Positions 23,044 through 30,258 of a stretch of DNA of 40,434 nucleotides are shown here, one piece after another. The stretch lies in assembly GCA_019240125.1 (NCBI GenBank), contig JAFAYW010000009.1, forward strand, positions 1 to 40,434, read 5' to 3'. This DNA is from Alphaproteobacteria bacterium (GTDB taxonomy: Bacteria; Pseudomonadota; Alphaproteobacteria; ATCC43930; CGMCC-115725). The translations under genes and the position numbers were made by a program. The notes beneath the pieces were generated by a model. It had not been told where the DNA came from, ran no database searches, and was given only the letters and a program-made list of their open reading frames with translations. Within the stretch, counting starts at the first letter, position 1; every line of letters starts with the position of its first letter.

Positions 23044-23385
23044 ATGATCAAATCTGTCGGATTGTTGACCCGCAAACCCGAATTGTCGCACGAGCAATTC
23101 ATGCGGCACTGGGTGGAAACGCATGCTCCCCTGGCTCATGCCGTACCCGGCGTTCGCCGCTATGTTCAGAATCATATTCTTGAGGAGCGCCGACGCCCTG
23201 ACATCCCGACGACCGAGGTCGAGATCGATGGCATCGCGGAGCTTTGGTACGATGATTATGAGGCGATGCGGCAAGCCAATGCCTCACCAGAGGCGAAACG
23301 CCTCCATGATGACGGCGCGCTGTTCATCGGCCGCATAAAATCGTTCGTCGTCGAGGAGAAGGTGATTATTCCGCGATCGAAGTGA
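23044..23385 (+). CDS. EthD-domain (dimeric alpha-beta barrel) protein
   Basis: A 113-residue protein with the EthD fold. The opening IKSVGLLTRKPELSHEQFMRHWVETHAPL is characteristic of the family, which includes EthD of ether degradation and fungal dehydratase-like enzymes. Further blocks are VPGVRRYVQNHIL and AELWYDDYEAM. Members are small ferredoxin-like dimers with varied and often unknown roles. The frame opens upstream in the terminator region, but ATG 23044 has AGGGAGG nine bases before it and gives the family start. It stands alone between the ompA-like terminator and convergent ilvE. Confidence 0.88.
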   Translation: MIKSVGLLTRKPELSHEQFMRHWVETHAPLAHAVPGVRRYVQNHILEERRRPDIPTTEVEIDGIAELWYDDYEAMRQANASPEAKRLHDDGALFIGRIKSFVVEEKVIIPRSK

Positions 23386-23421
23386 CTGCCCGGGCCCGCG
23401 ATCCTTTCATCAAGCGCTGAA

Positions 23422-23450
23422 ATGTCGGGGCGCCTCTTCCGCCCCGACAT
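23422..23450. terminator. Perfect hairpin between convergent EthD and ilvE genes
   Basis: Eleven-base-pair perfect stem ATGTCGGGGCG / CGCCCCGACAT with a seven-base loop, midway between two convergent stop codons. Position suggests a bidirectional terminator, but neither side has a clear T-run. Confidence 0.55.
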
Positions 23451-23481
23451 CGATCGTTGATTGCCTTATTGGGTTAGCGCG

Positions 23482-24393
23482 TCAGGCGGCGCTGGCCTGG
23501 ACACTCTTGCCGACGAGCCGGTCGAAGTCTTCCCACATCAGGCGGCAGATCGCCGCCGGGGTGAAGCGGTAATGGCCGTGCGCGCCGACGATCTCGCCTA
23601 CCGGCGTGACCTCAGCGGCCGAACCGGTCAGGAACACCTCGTCGGCCTTCGCCAGCTCCTCTGGCATGATCGCGCGCTCGATCACCTTGATGCCGCGGGA
23701 CTTGGCAAGACCGATCACGGTTTGCCGCGTGATGCCGTTGAGAAAGCAATCCGGTGTCGGCGTGTGCAACTCGCCATTGATCACGAGGAAGATATTGGCG
23801 CCGGTCGCCTCGGCGAGCTGGCCCCGCCAATCGACCATCAGCGCGTCGTCATAGCCCTCTGCCTCGGCGTCGTGCTTTGACATCGTGCAGATCATGTAGA
23901 GGCCGGCTGCCTTCGCCTGGGTCGGTGCGGTGTGAGGCGCCGGGCGGGCCCATTTCGCCCATTTCATCCGGATGCCCTTAGCGCGCGCCTCGGGCGAGAA
24001 ATAGGCCGGCCAATCCCAGGCGGCGAGTGCCAGATGGATCGTGCTGGCCTGGGCCGACACCCCCATCATCTCGGCGCCGCGCCACGCCACCGGCCGAACA
24101 TATCCGTCAACGATGTTGTTGCTGCTGACGACCTCCTGCGTCGCCCGCGTCAGGTCATCGAGGCTGGCGGGAACCTCGAAACCGAGTATCTTGGCCGAGT
24201 TGATCAGCCGCTGATTATGGTCGTCGAGGCGGAATACCTTGCCGTTATAGACGCGTTCGCCCTCGAACACACAGCTTGCGTAATGCAGCGCGTGGGTCAG
24301 CACATGCAGTTTGGCGTCGCGCCAGGGAACCAGGCGCCCGTCATACCAGATGAAGCCGTCGCGATCGTCAAACGGGAGACCGGCTGTTGCCAT
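23482..24393 (-). CDS. ilvE: Branched-chain amino acid aminotransferase
   Basis: A 303-residue class IV PLP aminotransferase. It makes the last step of valine, leucine and isoleucine synthesis. The opening GFIWYDGRLVPWRDAKLHVLTHALHYASCVFEGERVY is typical of alphaproteobacterial IlvE. The PLP lysine is K161 in PTQAKAAGLYM, and the phosphate-binding region lies in FLNGITRQTV and FLTGSAAEVTPV. An AGGAGGG seven bases before the ATG supports the start. It is divergent from the PetP-like MarR gene across 129 bases that contain the palindrome AGACGTCT (24483-24490) and a near-palindrome around GGTTGGTACCGACC (24421-24434). Confidence 0.95.
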   Translation of the reverse strand: MATAGLPFDDRDGFIWYDGRLVPWRDAKLHVLTHALHYASCVFEGERVYNGKVFRLDDHNQRLINSAKILGFEVPASLDDLTRATQEVVSSNNIVDGYVRPVAWRGAEMMGVSAQASTIHLALAAWDWPAYFSPEARAKGIRMKWAKWARPAPHTAPTQAKAAGLYMICTMSKHDAEAEGYDDALMVDWRGQLAEATGANIFLVINGELHTPTPDCFLNGITRQTVIGLAKSRGIKVIERAIMPEELAKADEVFLTGSAAEVTPVGEIVGAHGHYRFTPAAICRLMWEDFDRLVGKSVQASAA

Positions 24394-24522
24394 CGACGTC
24401 CCTCCTGGGTCCCAGACAGTGGTTGGTACCGACCTCGGCGCATGGCGTTCACCGGCTGCCGAGGCAAACTTTATATCCTAGAAGACGTCTGATTTGTACC
24501 GAAGGTTGCCGAATAAGTCAAC

Positions 24523-25038
24523 ATGACTGACATAAATAATCGAAACGGCTGCCCGTCCGATCAAGCGGTGGCGCCGGAAGATGAAGCCGTGCGCCAGGCG
24601 ATCGAGCTGCTGTTTTTTGCCTATCGCGATTTTACCGCTGAGCCGGATGCCATCCTGGAGCAATACGGTTTCGGGCGGGCGCATCACCGCGTCGTGCATT
24701 TTGTCGAGCGTCATCCGCAGATAACGGTTGGCGAGCTGCTCGACATCTTGCGAATCACCAAGCAGAGCCTCAACCGAGTGCTGGGGCAGTTGGTGCGCCA
24801 GGGGTTTATCGTGCAGCATCGCGGTACCGAAGACCGGCGCCAACGTCTCCTCGAGCTTACCGAAAGCGGCCGGGAGCTTGAGCGCTGCTTGTCGGAGCCG
24901 CAACGCGCTCGGGTCGGCGCCGCCTACCGCAAGGCGGGGCCGCAGGCTGTTGACGGGTTTCGCAAGGTGTTGCTCGGCATTATCGCCAATGACCCCGATC
25001 GCGCTCGCTTCACGCGAACGCGAGCCTCTCGGCGCTGA
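24523..25038 (+). CDS. petP: MarR-family regulator, PetP-like
   Basis: A 171-residue MarR protein. Helices that read ITVGELLDILRITKQSLNRVLGQLVRQGFI (about 67-96) form the winged helix, with the wing QHRGTEDRRQRLLELTESG. The early block AIELLFFAYRDFTAEPDAIL is typical of PetP, first described in Rhodobacter capsulatus with PetR. The next gene, 38 bases on, encodes an OmpR-type regulator of the PetR kind, and a kinase gene overlaps that one. The symbol rests on pattern and gene order, so treat it as likely rather than proven. The ribosome-binding site is weak. It may regulate its own promoter and that of divergent ilvE. Confidence 0.88.
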   Translation: MTDINNRNGCPSDQAVAPEDEAVRQAIELLFFAYRDFTAEPDAILEQYGFGRAHHRVVHFVERHPQITVGELLDILRITKQSLNRVLGQLVRQGFIVQHRGTEDRRQRLLELTESGRELERCLSEPQRARVGAAYRKAGPQAVDGFRKVLLGIIANDPDRARFTRTRASRR

Positions 25039-25062
25039 GGGGCGCCGGCGGCCGAGTTGCGA

Positions 25063-25068
25063 TATAAT
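25063..25068 (+). promoter_or_regulatory. Consensus -10 hexamer eight bases before petR, possible leaderless start
   Basis: A perfect TATAAT lies after the petP stop and ends eight bases before the ATG at 25077. A transcript begun from it would start at or within a base or two of the ATG. No Shine-Dalgarno is seen. No acceptable -35 hexamer is found about 17 bases upstream, so this stays tentative. Confidence 0.3.
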
Positions 25069-25076
25069 CCCGCGAC

Positions 25077-25769
25077 ATGGACGAGAGTGAGCCTCATCTG
25101 CTGGTCGTTGACGATGACACACGGTTGCGCGACCTGCTGCGCCGTTACCTGTCGGAGCAGGGATTTCGGGTCACTGTGGCGGCCGACGCGGGCGAGGCGC
25201 GTACCAAGATGGCCAGCTTCGCCTTCGATCTGCTGGTTCTCGACGTCATGATGCCGGGCGAGAATGGGCTGTCCCTGACCCGCGAATTGCGCGGGCGCGG
25301 CGCAATGCCGCGTCTCCCCGTGTTGTTGCTGACTGCAATGGCCGAGCCGGAGGACCGCATCAACGGGCTCGAACACGGCGCCGATGATTATCTCGTCAAG
25401 CCCTTCGAACCGCGTGAACTGGTGCTGCGCATTCGTAACATACTGGAGCGGCGCGGCGGCGGCGATCCGCCGGATGCCACGATCCGGTTCGGCGCCTTCC
25501 GGTATGATCCAGCCCGCGCGGCGCTGTTTCGCGGCGACGACATGGTCCATCTGACGACTGCGGAGGCGACCCTTCTGGCCAGCCTCGCGGCACAGCCAGG
25601 CGACGCGGTGTCGCGCGAGGACCTGTCACAAAGCGCGCAGTTTACCGGCAATATTCGGAACGTTGACGTCCAGATGACGCGGTTGCGGCGCAAGATCGAG
25701 GTCGACCCGCGGTTCCCGCGATATCTGCAGACCGTGCGGGGGCGGGGATATGTCCTCAAGCCCGACTGA
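25077..25769 (+). CDS. petR: OmpR/PhoB-family response regulator, PetR-like
   Basis: A 230-residue response regulator. The receiver domain has the acidic pocket D12-D13-D14, the phosphorylation site D56 in LVLDVMMPG, the conserved threonine in LLLTAMAEPEDR and K in YLVKPFEPRELVLRI. The C-terminal winged helix (about 135-230) ends with VDVQMTRLRRKIEVDPRFPRYLQTVRGRGYVL, the usual OmpR-type recognition helix and wing. It overlaps the following histidine kinase gene by 20 bases. PetR of Rhodobacter is needed for cytochrome bc1 expression; no pet operon is present here, so the regulon is open. Confidence 0.94.
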   Translation: MDESEPHLLVVDDDTRLRDLLRRYLSEQGFRVTVAADAGEARTKMASFAFDLLVLDVMMPGENGLSLTRELRGRGAMPRLPVLLLTAMAEPEDRINGLEHGADDYLVKPFEPRELVLRIRNILERRGGGDPPDATIRFGAFRYDPARAALFRGDDMVHLTTAEATLLASLAAQPGDAVSREDLSQSAQFTGNIRNVDVQMTRLRRKIEVDPRFPRYLQTVRGRGYVLKPD

Positions 25770-27144
25770 GGCATTGCGAGCCCCACCGCTCGAGGAGGAG
25801 CTGGAAGCCGCCGGTGACGCACCGGAGATCCGCCAGCGCCGCTTTATCAAGCGGCTGCTGCCACAGACGATGTTTGGCCGCTCGCTGCTGCTGATCGTCG
25901 TGCCGCTGGTCCTGGCACAGATCATTGCAACCTGGGTGTTTTATGCCCGCCACTGGGAAACAGTGTCGCGGCGGCTCTCCTCCGATGTCGCTGGCGATAT
26001 CGGCATGCTGATCGAGGCGATGCGGTTTGCCGATAACGACCTTGAAATGACGCGGCTGATGGAGGATGCAACGGGGTTGACCGGGATCAGCTTCAGTCTC
26101 GCCAAAGGCGACAAGCTGGCCGAGCCGTTGCCAAGCGGCTGGAGCATCTTTGAGGAGCAATTACGCATTGCCTTGGCCGAGCGGGTAGCGCGGCCATTTC
26201 GCATCGACGATTTCAGCGATCCCCGCGACATTGGGATACAGGTCCAGCTGACCGAAGGCGTGCTCAACGCGGATGTGCCGCGCAAGCGTCTCTATACGTC
26301 AACGACCTATGTCTTCATCTTGTGGATGCTTGGGTCATCGATGGTTTTGTTGTCCGTCTCGGCGTTGTTTCTGCGCAATCAGGTACGCTCGTTGCGGCGC
26401 CTTGCGATTGCCGCCGACGGTTTCGGCAAGGGGCGCCCGGTCGCGTTCACCAAGATCGAAGGCGCGCTGGAGGTGCGCCAAGCCGGTGCGGCTTTTATGC
26501 AGATGCGCGACCGGATCCAGCGACAGATTAAACAGCGTACCGAGATGCTGGCCGGCGTGTCGCATGACCTGCGGACCCCGCTCACCCGCATGAAGCTCGC
26601 GGTCGAACTGCTGGATCCCGAGATTGCGCTGGGGCTGAAATCCGATATCGCCGACATGCAGCGGCTTATCGACCTCTATCTGGATTTTGCTCGCGGCGAC
26701 GGGACCGAGACCCCAACCGATACCGATATCGGCCTGCTGATCGAGGATGTGGCAACCGCGTGGGAACGTGATGGCCCGCCGCTCAACGTCGCCGAAACGC
26801 AGGAGCTGGTGTTGCCGGTACGGCCGAACGCGCTGCGCCGGTGCCTCGACAATTTGATCGGCAACGCGCGTCGTTATGGAAGGCAGGTCTGGGTATCGCT
26901 GGAGCCGATGGGTGGCGGGATCGACATCCTGATCGATGACGACGGCCCCGGTATTCCGACCGCCGAGCGAGATCGCGTATTCCAGCCCTTTATTCGGCTG
27001 GATGCCTCGCGCAACGTCGCTACGGGTGGTGTCGGGCTTGGCCTGACGATCGCGCGTGATGTTGCGCGCAGTCATGGCGGCGATGTACGGCTGGAGACCT
27101 CACCGTACGGAGGGTTGCGCGCCCGCGTTCACCTGCCGGGATGA
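25750..27144 (+). CDS. Sensor histidine kinase paired with PetR
   Basis: A 464-residue membrane sensor kinase. Transmembrane helices lie at about 45-65 and 185-208 and enclose a periplasmic sensor of about 115 residues. A HAMP domain (about 208-262) leads to the DHp motif SHDLRTPLTR with H272. The ATPase domain has the N-box NLIGNARRYG, G1 DDDGPGIP, F-box FQPFIRLD and G2 GVGLGLTI. It resembles EnvZ in layout. It should phosphorylate PetR, with which it shares a 20-base overlap. The sensed signal cannot be inferred. It converges on the phasin gene. Confidence 0.94.
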   Translation: MSSSPTEALRAPPLEEELEAAGDAPEIRQRRFIKRLLPQTMFGRSLLLIVVPLVLAQIIATWVFYARHWETVSRRLSSDVAGDIGMLIEAMRFADNDLEMTRLMEDATGLTGISFSLAKGDKLAEPLPSGWSIFEEQLRIALAERVARPFRIDDFSDPRDIGIQVQLTEGVLNADVPRKRLYTSTTYVFILWMLGSSMVLLSVSALFLRNQVRSLRRLAIAADGFGKGRPVAFTKIEGALEVRQAGAAFMQMRDRIQRQIKQRTEMLAGVSHDLRTPLTRMKLAVELLDPEIALGLKSDIADMQRLIDLYLDFARGDGTETPTDTDIGLLIEDVATAWERDGPPLNVAETQELVLPVRPNALRRCLDNLIGNARRYGRQVWVSLEPMGGGIDILIDDDGPGIPTAERDRVFQPFIRLDASRNVATGGVGLGLTIARDVARSHGGDVRLETSPYGGLRARVHLPG

Positions 27145-27188
27145 TTACCCCGGTACGATCGGATCGGGCGCGCGTCGAACGCGGTGCT

Positions 27189-27638
27189 TTACTCGGCAGC
27201 CGCGGCGGTGGCAGCGGCAGTCGTGGTCTGGCTTGCGATGGTGCGGAACTCGTCCAACCCCTCCGCGGCGCGCTTGCGCAGGATCTCGGCGGCTTCGCTG
27301 CTTGCCTTGGCGGCAATCGTCGCGACTTCGCGGCTGTGCGAAACGCTCTTGTCGAGCATCTGCTTGACGTAGTCCGTGTTCTTGGCAATGCGCTCCTCGG
27401 CCGAACTCGGCTGAGCCATGTCACGCAGCAGGGACGACATACCCTCGAACGCCTCGCGGGTCAGCTCAATCTGCCGGCGCGCCAGCGCCTGCACGCCCTC
27501 GACGGCCGCTTGATTGGCCTGGCTCAGTGCTTCGATGTTGCGGCGCTGAGCGGCCCAAACCGACTCAACATCAAACGGCTTATAGCGGAAATCAGCGAAG
27601 AACTTGGTCATATCGAAATCAAAGGGATTGGCGGCCAT
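27189..27638 (-). CDS. Phasin-family protein
   Basis: A 149-residue phasin. It is almost wholly alpha-helical, with the phasin pattern FDVESVWAAQRRNIEALSQANQAA and a long amphipathic region, ending in an Ala/Thr-rich tail. There is no signal peptide or membrane helix. Phasins coat polyhydroxyalkanoate granules and control their size and number. No pha synthesis gene is in this window. Its upstream region holds two nearly identical palindromes around a TTGACC/TATA promoter, so it is very likely repressed by a PhaR-like protein until polymer accumulates. It converges with the kinase gene. Confidence 0.9.
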   Translation of the reverse strand: MAANPFDFDMTKFFADFRYKPFDVESVWAAQRRNIEALSQANQAAVEGVQALARRQIELTREAFEGMSSLLRDMAQPSSAEERIAKNTDYVKQMLDKSVSHSREVATIAAKASSEAAEILRKRAAEGLDEFRTIASQTTTAAATAAAAE

Positions 27639-27663
27639 GTGCGGGTTCCAGTGAAGCTGCGGA

Positions 27664-27678
27664 TTGTGCGGTGCACAA
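27664..27678. promoter_or_regulatory. Operator 1 of the phasin gene (perfect palindrome)
   Basis: TTGTGC-GGT-GCACAA: perfect six-base arms around a three-base centre. The site starts 26 bases before the phasin start codon and covers the expected transcript start. It matches operator 2 at 14 of 15 bases. Being a PhaR site is inference from the target gene. Confidence 0.7.
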
Positions 27679-27682
27679 TGCC

Positions 27683-27711
27683 TATATCGGCGCCACGGGC
27701 CGCTGGGTCAA
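27683..27711 (-). promoter_or_regulatory. Predicted phasin promoter between the two operators
   Basis: On the minus strand, TTGACC (27706-27711) serves as -35, and GATATA or the overlapping TATAGG at 27681-27688 as -10, with 17 or 19 bases between. The start point should fall within operator 1. Operator 2 lies five bases upstream of the -35. Confidence 0.55.
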
Positions 27712-27716
27712 GGAGA

Positions 27717-27731
27717 TTTTGCGGTGCACAA
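27717..27731. promoter_or_regulatory. Operator 2 of the phasin gene
   Basis: TTTTGC-GGT-GCACAA, one mismatch from operator 1, 53 bases away centre to centre, about five helical turns. It lies between the TetR/COQ9-like gene and the phasin promoter, just upstream of the -35 box. Confidence 0.65.
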
Positions 27732-27743
27732 TAAACGCCTGGG

Positions 27744-28385
27744 TTAAGCGGGCGCTGCGACGTCGCGCGGGGGTGGGGAGCGGCTGCCCCCATACCAGCG
27801 TTCGATGCCGCGCAAGCGGCGATCCAGGATCGCCATAGTCGAGGCGAGATCGGGTGATTCGTCGCGCAGCCAGACCCGCGCGGTGGCAAGGTAGGCCGCC
27901 GCGGTCAGCTTGACGGCGATGATGCCGCTGACGCCAGTCGCCGCGATGCCGCCAGCCTCGAGCATCCAGGCGATCGAGTGCAGAAGGCGCGCGCCTGTCC
28001 CGAGCGCCACCAGCGGATCACGGGGCAACTCACGGGCCAAAACCGCGAAAGCATCGCGGTACGGGGTCAGCGCGTCAAATCGCCGCATCAATAGATCGAA
28101 AACACGGTCGCGCGGCCGCTCGTCTGACTGTGCATCGACCGGCGTCGCCAACACGGCTTCGTCGGTACGCCGCAACAGCGCGCTCAGGATCGCCTGTTTG
28201 GAGCCGAACTCGCGATACAGATCGAGCATCGATACGCCAGCGGCAGTGGCGATGGTATGCAGGGAAAGCCGCTGCCATCCATGGAAGGCAATCGACTCCA
28301 TCGTGGCGTCAATGATGCGGTCGCGCAGGCTATGCGTCGACGGCTTCGGCAAAGGCCCGGACCCGGGCTCGTATTCTGTTGTCAT
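27744..28385 (-). CDS. TetR-family regulator with a COQ9-like C-terminal part
   Basis: A 213-residue protein. The N-terminal helix-turn-helix is intact: LSLHTIATAAGVSMLDLYREFGSK at about 40-63, with the conserved GVS, Y and F-x-x-K. The C-terminal part, beginning PRDRVFDLLMRRFDALTPYRDAF and ending AAYLATARVWLRDESPDLASTM with AILDRRLRGIERW, follows the pattern of COQ9, a TetR-fold lipid-binding protein of ubiquinone synthesis. The ATG at 28385, ten bases after the proC stop, is preferred over one inside proC. It may be a regulator that senses a lipid or quinone, or a ubiquinone accessory protein. ubiK lies about 1.5 kb upstream. Downstream is the phasin, which has its own promoter. Confidence 0.8.
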   Translation of the reverse strand: MTTEYEPGSGPLPKPSTHSLRDRIIDATMESIAFHGWQRLSLHTIATAAGVSMLDLYREFGSKQAILSALLRRTDEAVLATPVDAQSDERPRDRVFDLLMRRFDALTPYRDAFAVLARELPRDPLVALGTGARLLHSIAWMLEAGGIAATGVSGIIAVKLTAAAYLATARVWLRDESPDLASTMAILDRRLRGIERWYGGSRSPPPRDVAAPA

Positions 28386-28392
28386 CCAGCTG

Positions 28393-29217
28393 CTAATTCG
28401 CCAGTTCGCGTGACCGCCCAGTGGCCGCGACAACGGCCCGCTCCAGCAGTTCGGCCATGCCTGGCTGCGCCATCAACACGTCCAGCGCCGCCCGCGTCGT
28501 GCCTCCGGGGCTCGTGACGTTTTCCCGCAGGCGCGCCGGCGTCTCACTCGAGCGTCGCGCCAACTCACCGGAGCCCGCGACCGTTTCGCGTGCCAACCGC
28601 AGTGCCAACTCGGGGGAGAGGCCCATGCGCGTACCGGCCGCTGCCAACGTCTCGATCAGCAGGAAAACATAGGCGGGGCCGCTGCCGGACACCGCCGTCA
28701 CGGCGTCCATCAGGGCCTCGTCCTCGACCCAGTCGCTTTCGCCGATGGCGGCCAGCAATGCGTCGCAGAGTTGCCGCTGGGCGGTGCTGACCGCGGCATT
28801 GGCACAGGCCACGGTAATCGCCCGGCCGATCGCCGCCGGCGTGTTTGGCATGCAGCGCACAAGCGCGGCATCGCCGAGGTGACGCGCGAGAGCGCCGATC
28901 GGTTTCCCCGCGACGATGGATAGAAACACCGTTCCTGGACGTACGAAGCGGCGATAGGGCGGCAGCACGGTGTCGATGGTCTGCGGCTTGACGGCGATGA
29001 CGACCGCGTCGGGCGTGATGTCGGGTACGCTCGTCGCATCCTCGTGCCAGGAAATCCCCGCTGTGTTGGCGAGGTCCAGCGGCGATCCGGCTGGTTCGAC
29101 CACGTCGAACTTTTGCGCGGCGTGCCGTGCCAGCCAGCCGCGCAACATCGCCGAGCCCATCTGGCCGCAGCCGATCAGAAGCAATCTACCCGCCGCGGCG
29201 GCCTCGCTCACCCGCAT
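28393..29217 (-). CDS. proC: Pyrroline-5-carboxylate reductase
   Basis: A 274-residue ProC, the last step of proline synthesis: pyrroline-5-carboxylate plus NAD(P)H to proline. The dinucleotide loop is IGCGQMGSAM (G16, G18, G21). The conserved CMPNTPAAIG and VSGSGPAYVFLLIE blocks are present, and the C-terminal signature VTSPGGTTRAALDVL is complete. It is nine bases after a YbjN gene and directly before a TetR/COQ9-like gene, a common alphaproteobacterial order. Ten extra N-terminal residues (MRVSEAAAAG) precede the usual start; an internal start is possible but no better codon is seen. Confidence 0.95.
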   Translation of the reverse strand: MRVSEAAAAGRLLLIGCGQMGSAMLRGWLARHAAQKFDVVEPAGSPLDLANTAGISWHEDATSVPDITPDAVVIAVKPQTIDTVLPPYRRFVRPGTVFLSIVAGKPIGALARHLGDAALVRCMPNTPAAIGRAITVACANAAVSTAQRQLCDALLAAIGESDWVEDEALMDAVTAVSGSGPAYVFLLIETLAAAGTRMGLSPELALRLARETVAGSGELARRSSETPARLRENVTSPGGTTRAALDVLMAQPGMAELLERAVVAATGRSRELAN

Positions 29218-29226
29218 ATCTCCAGA

Positions 29227-29733
29227 TCAAGCTTCGCCGATGGGTTCGATCATCGCGGTTGCCATCGCTTCGTCCGGCGTCTTGCCACCCCACATCACGA
29301 GCTGAAAGGCCGGATAGAAGCGCTCGCATTCAGACACAGCGATATCGACGAGGTCTTCGACCTGTTCGGAACTCGCGGTGCCAATGCCGCGCAGCAGGAT
29401 CGCATAGCGGAAGGCAGGCGAGGTATCGCCAGCCGCAAGATCAAAATGACCCAGCCACAGCCGCTCATTGGCCAGCGCCAGCAGCTCATAAAGCGGGCCA
29501 CGGCGCCGTTTTGGCACCTTCATGTCAAAGCCGCAGGAGAAATGCAGGGCGCTCAGTTCTTCCTGCCAGAGGAAATAGAGCCTGTAATCGCACCAGCGGC
29601 CGGAAACCTCGACGATCATCTCCTCTTCGCTTGCCCGGTCATGGGCCCAATCATTGGCGACGACAATCTCCTCGACGAGGTCGATGGGATTACCAGCGTG
29701 AGAATGAACTTCGACCATGGATACTGCGGTCAT
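29227..29733 (-). CDS. YbjN-domain protein
   Basis: A 168-residue protein of the YbjN (sensory transduction regulator) family. Seen features: the acidic amphipathic stretch near the start (DLVEEIVVANDWAHDRASEEE), VSGRWCDYRLYFLWQEELSALHFSCGFDM, LYELLALANERLWLGHFDL and the C-terminal VSECERFYPAFQLVMWGGKTPDEAM. The domain resembles type III secretion chaperones in fold. It is soluble, with no signal. An AGGAGGG eight bases before the ATG supports the start at 29733. It sits first in a minus-strand run with proC and the TetR/COQ9-like gene. Its molecular role is unknown. Confidence 0.88.
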   Translation of the reverse strand: MTAVSMVEVHSHAGNPIDLVEEIVVANDWAHDRASEEEMIVEVSGRWCDYRLYFLWQEELSALHFSCGFDMKVPKRRRGPLYELLALANERLWLGHFDLAAGDTSPAFRYAILLRGIGTASSEQVEDLVDIAVSECERFYPAFQLVMWGGKTPDEAMATAMIEPIGEA

Positions 29734-29904
29734 CGCGCCCTCCTGGAGGCGTATCGACGAGAAATTACGGCTCGACCTGGCGGCTTGATCGACAGATGCA
29801 AAGGCCTCCGTGATGTTTTCGTGTGCGCTATTGAAATGTGCTCGCACGCTTCATGCCAAAGCCCTCAGCGCGAGGCAAGCTACATTTAGCGTTTTGGGCC
29901 GTTT

Positions 29905-29926
29905 GATCCTCAGAGTGTTGAGGATC
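29905..29926. repeat. Hairpin overlapping the ubiK stop codon
   Basis: Eight-base perfect inverted repeat GATCCTCA / TGAGGATC with a six-base loop; the ubiK stop (29910-29912) lies in one arm. No T-run follows on either strand, so termination is uncertain. Confidence 0.4.
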
Positions 29927-30200
29927 GGGGTGTATTGCTTGATGGCTGATCAAGCTTGGCCAGACGCTCTTCCAGCACCAGCAAACGCCGCTGCAGCGAA
30001 TCCTGTTCCTCGCGAGCTTTCGCCGCCATCGCTTTCACCGCTTCGAATTCTTCGCGGCTTACCACATCCATGCCGGCGAGCACGCGCTCGAGCTGGTCGC
30101 GGACACGCGCTTCGACTTCGTCCCGGATGCCGGTGAGGGCACCGGCGGCGCCCGAGGCCACCCGGGCTATATCGTCAAAAAACCGGCTCTGGCTCTGCAT
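29910..30200 (-). CDS. ubiK: UbiK/BMFP-family ubiquinone biosynthesis accessory factor
   Basis: A 96-residue membrane-fusogenic (BMFP) protein. The N-terminal amphipathic helix is RFFDDIARVASGAAGALTGI, then VEARVRDQLERVLAGMDVVSREEFEAVKAM, and a C-terminal coiled coil (about 50-85) for trimerisation. UbiK in E. coli joins the soluble Ubi complex and aids late aerobic ubiquinone steps with UbiJ. The C-terminal part here is Ser/Pro-rich rather than basic. It is about 176 bases upstream of the YbjN gene on the same strand, and follows the LLM gene by 58 bases. Confidence 0.88.
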   Translation of the reverse strand: MQSQSRFFDDIARVASGAAGALTGIRDEVEARVRDQLERVLAGMDVVSREEFEAVKAMAAKAREEQDSLQRRLLVLEERLAKLDQPSSNTPRSSTL

Positions 30201-30258
30201 CCGTCATCCTCCGCTCGCCCCGATCGCCCGGCCATACCGGGCGACCGCGCGCATGCGG

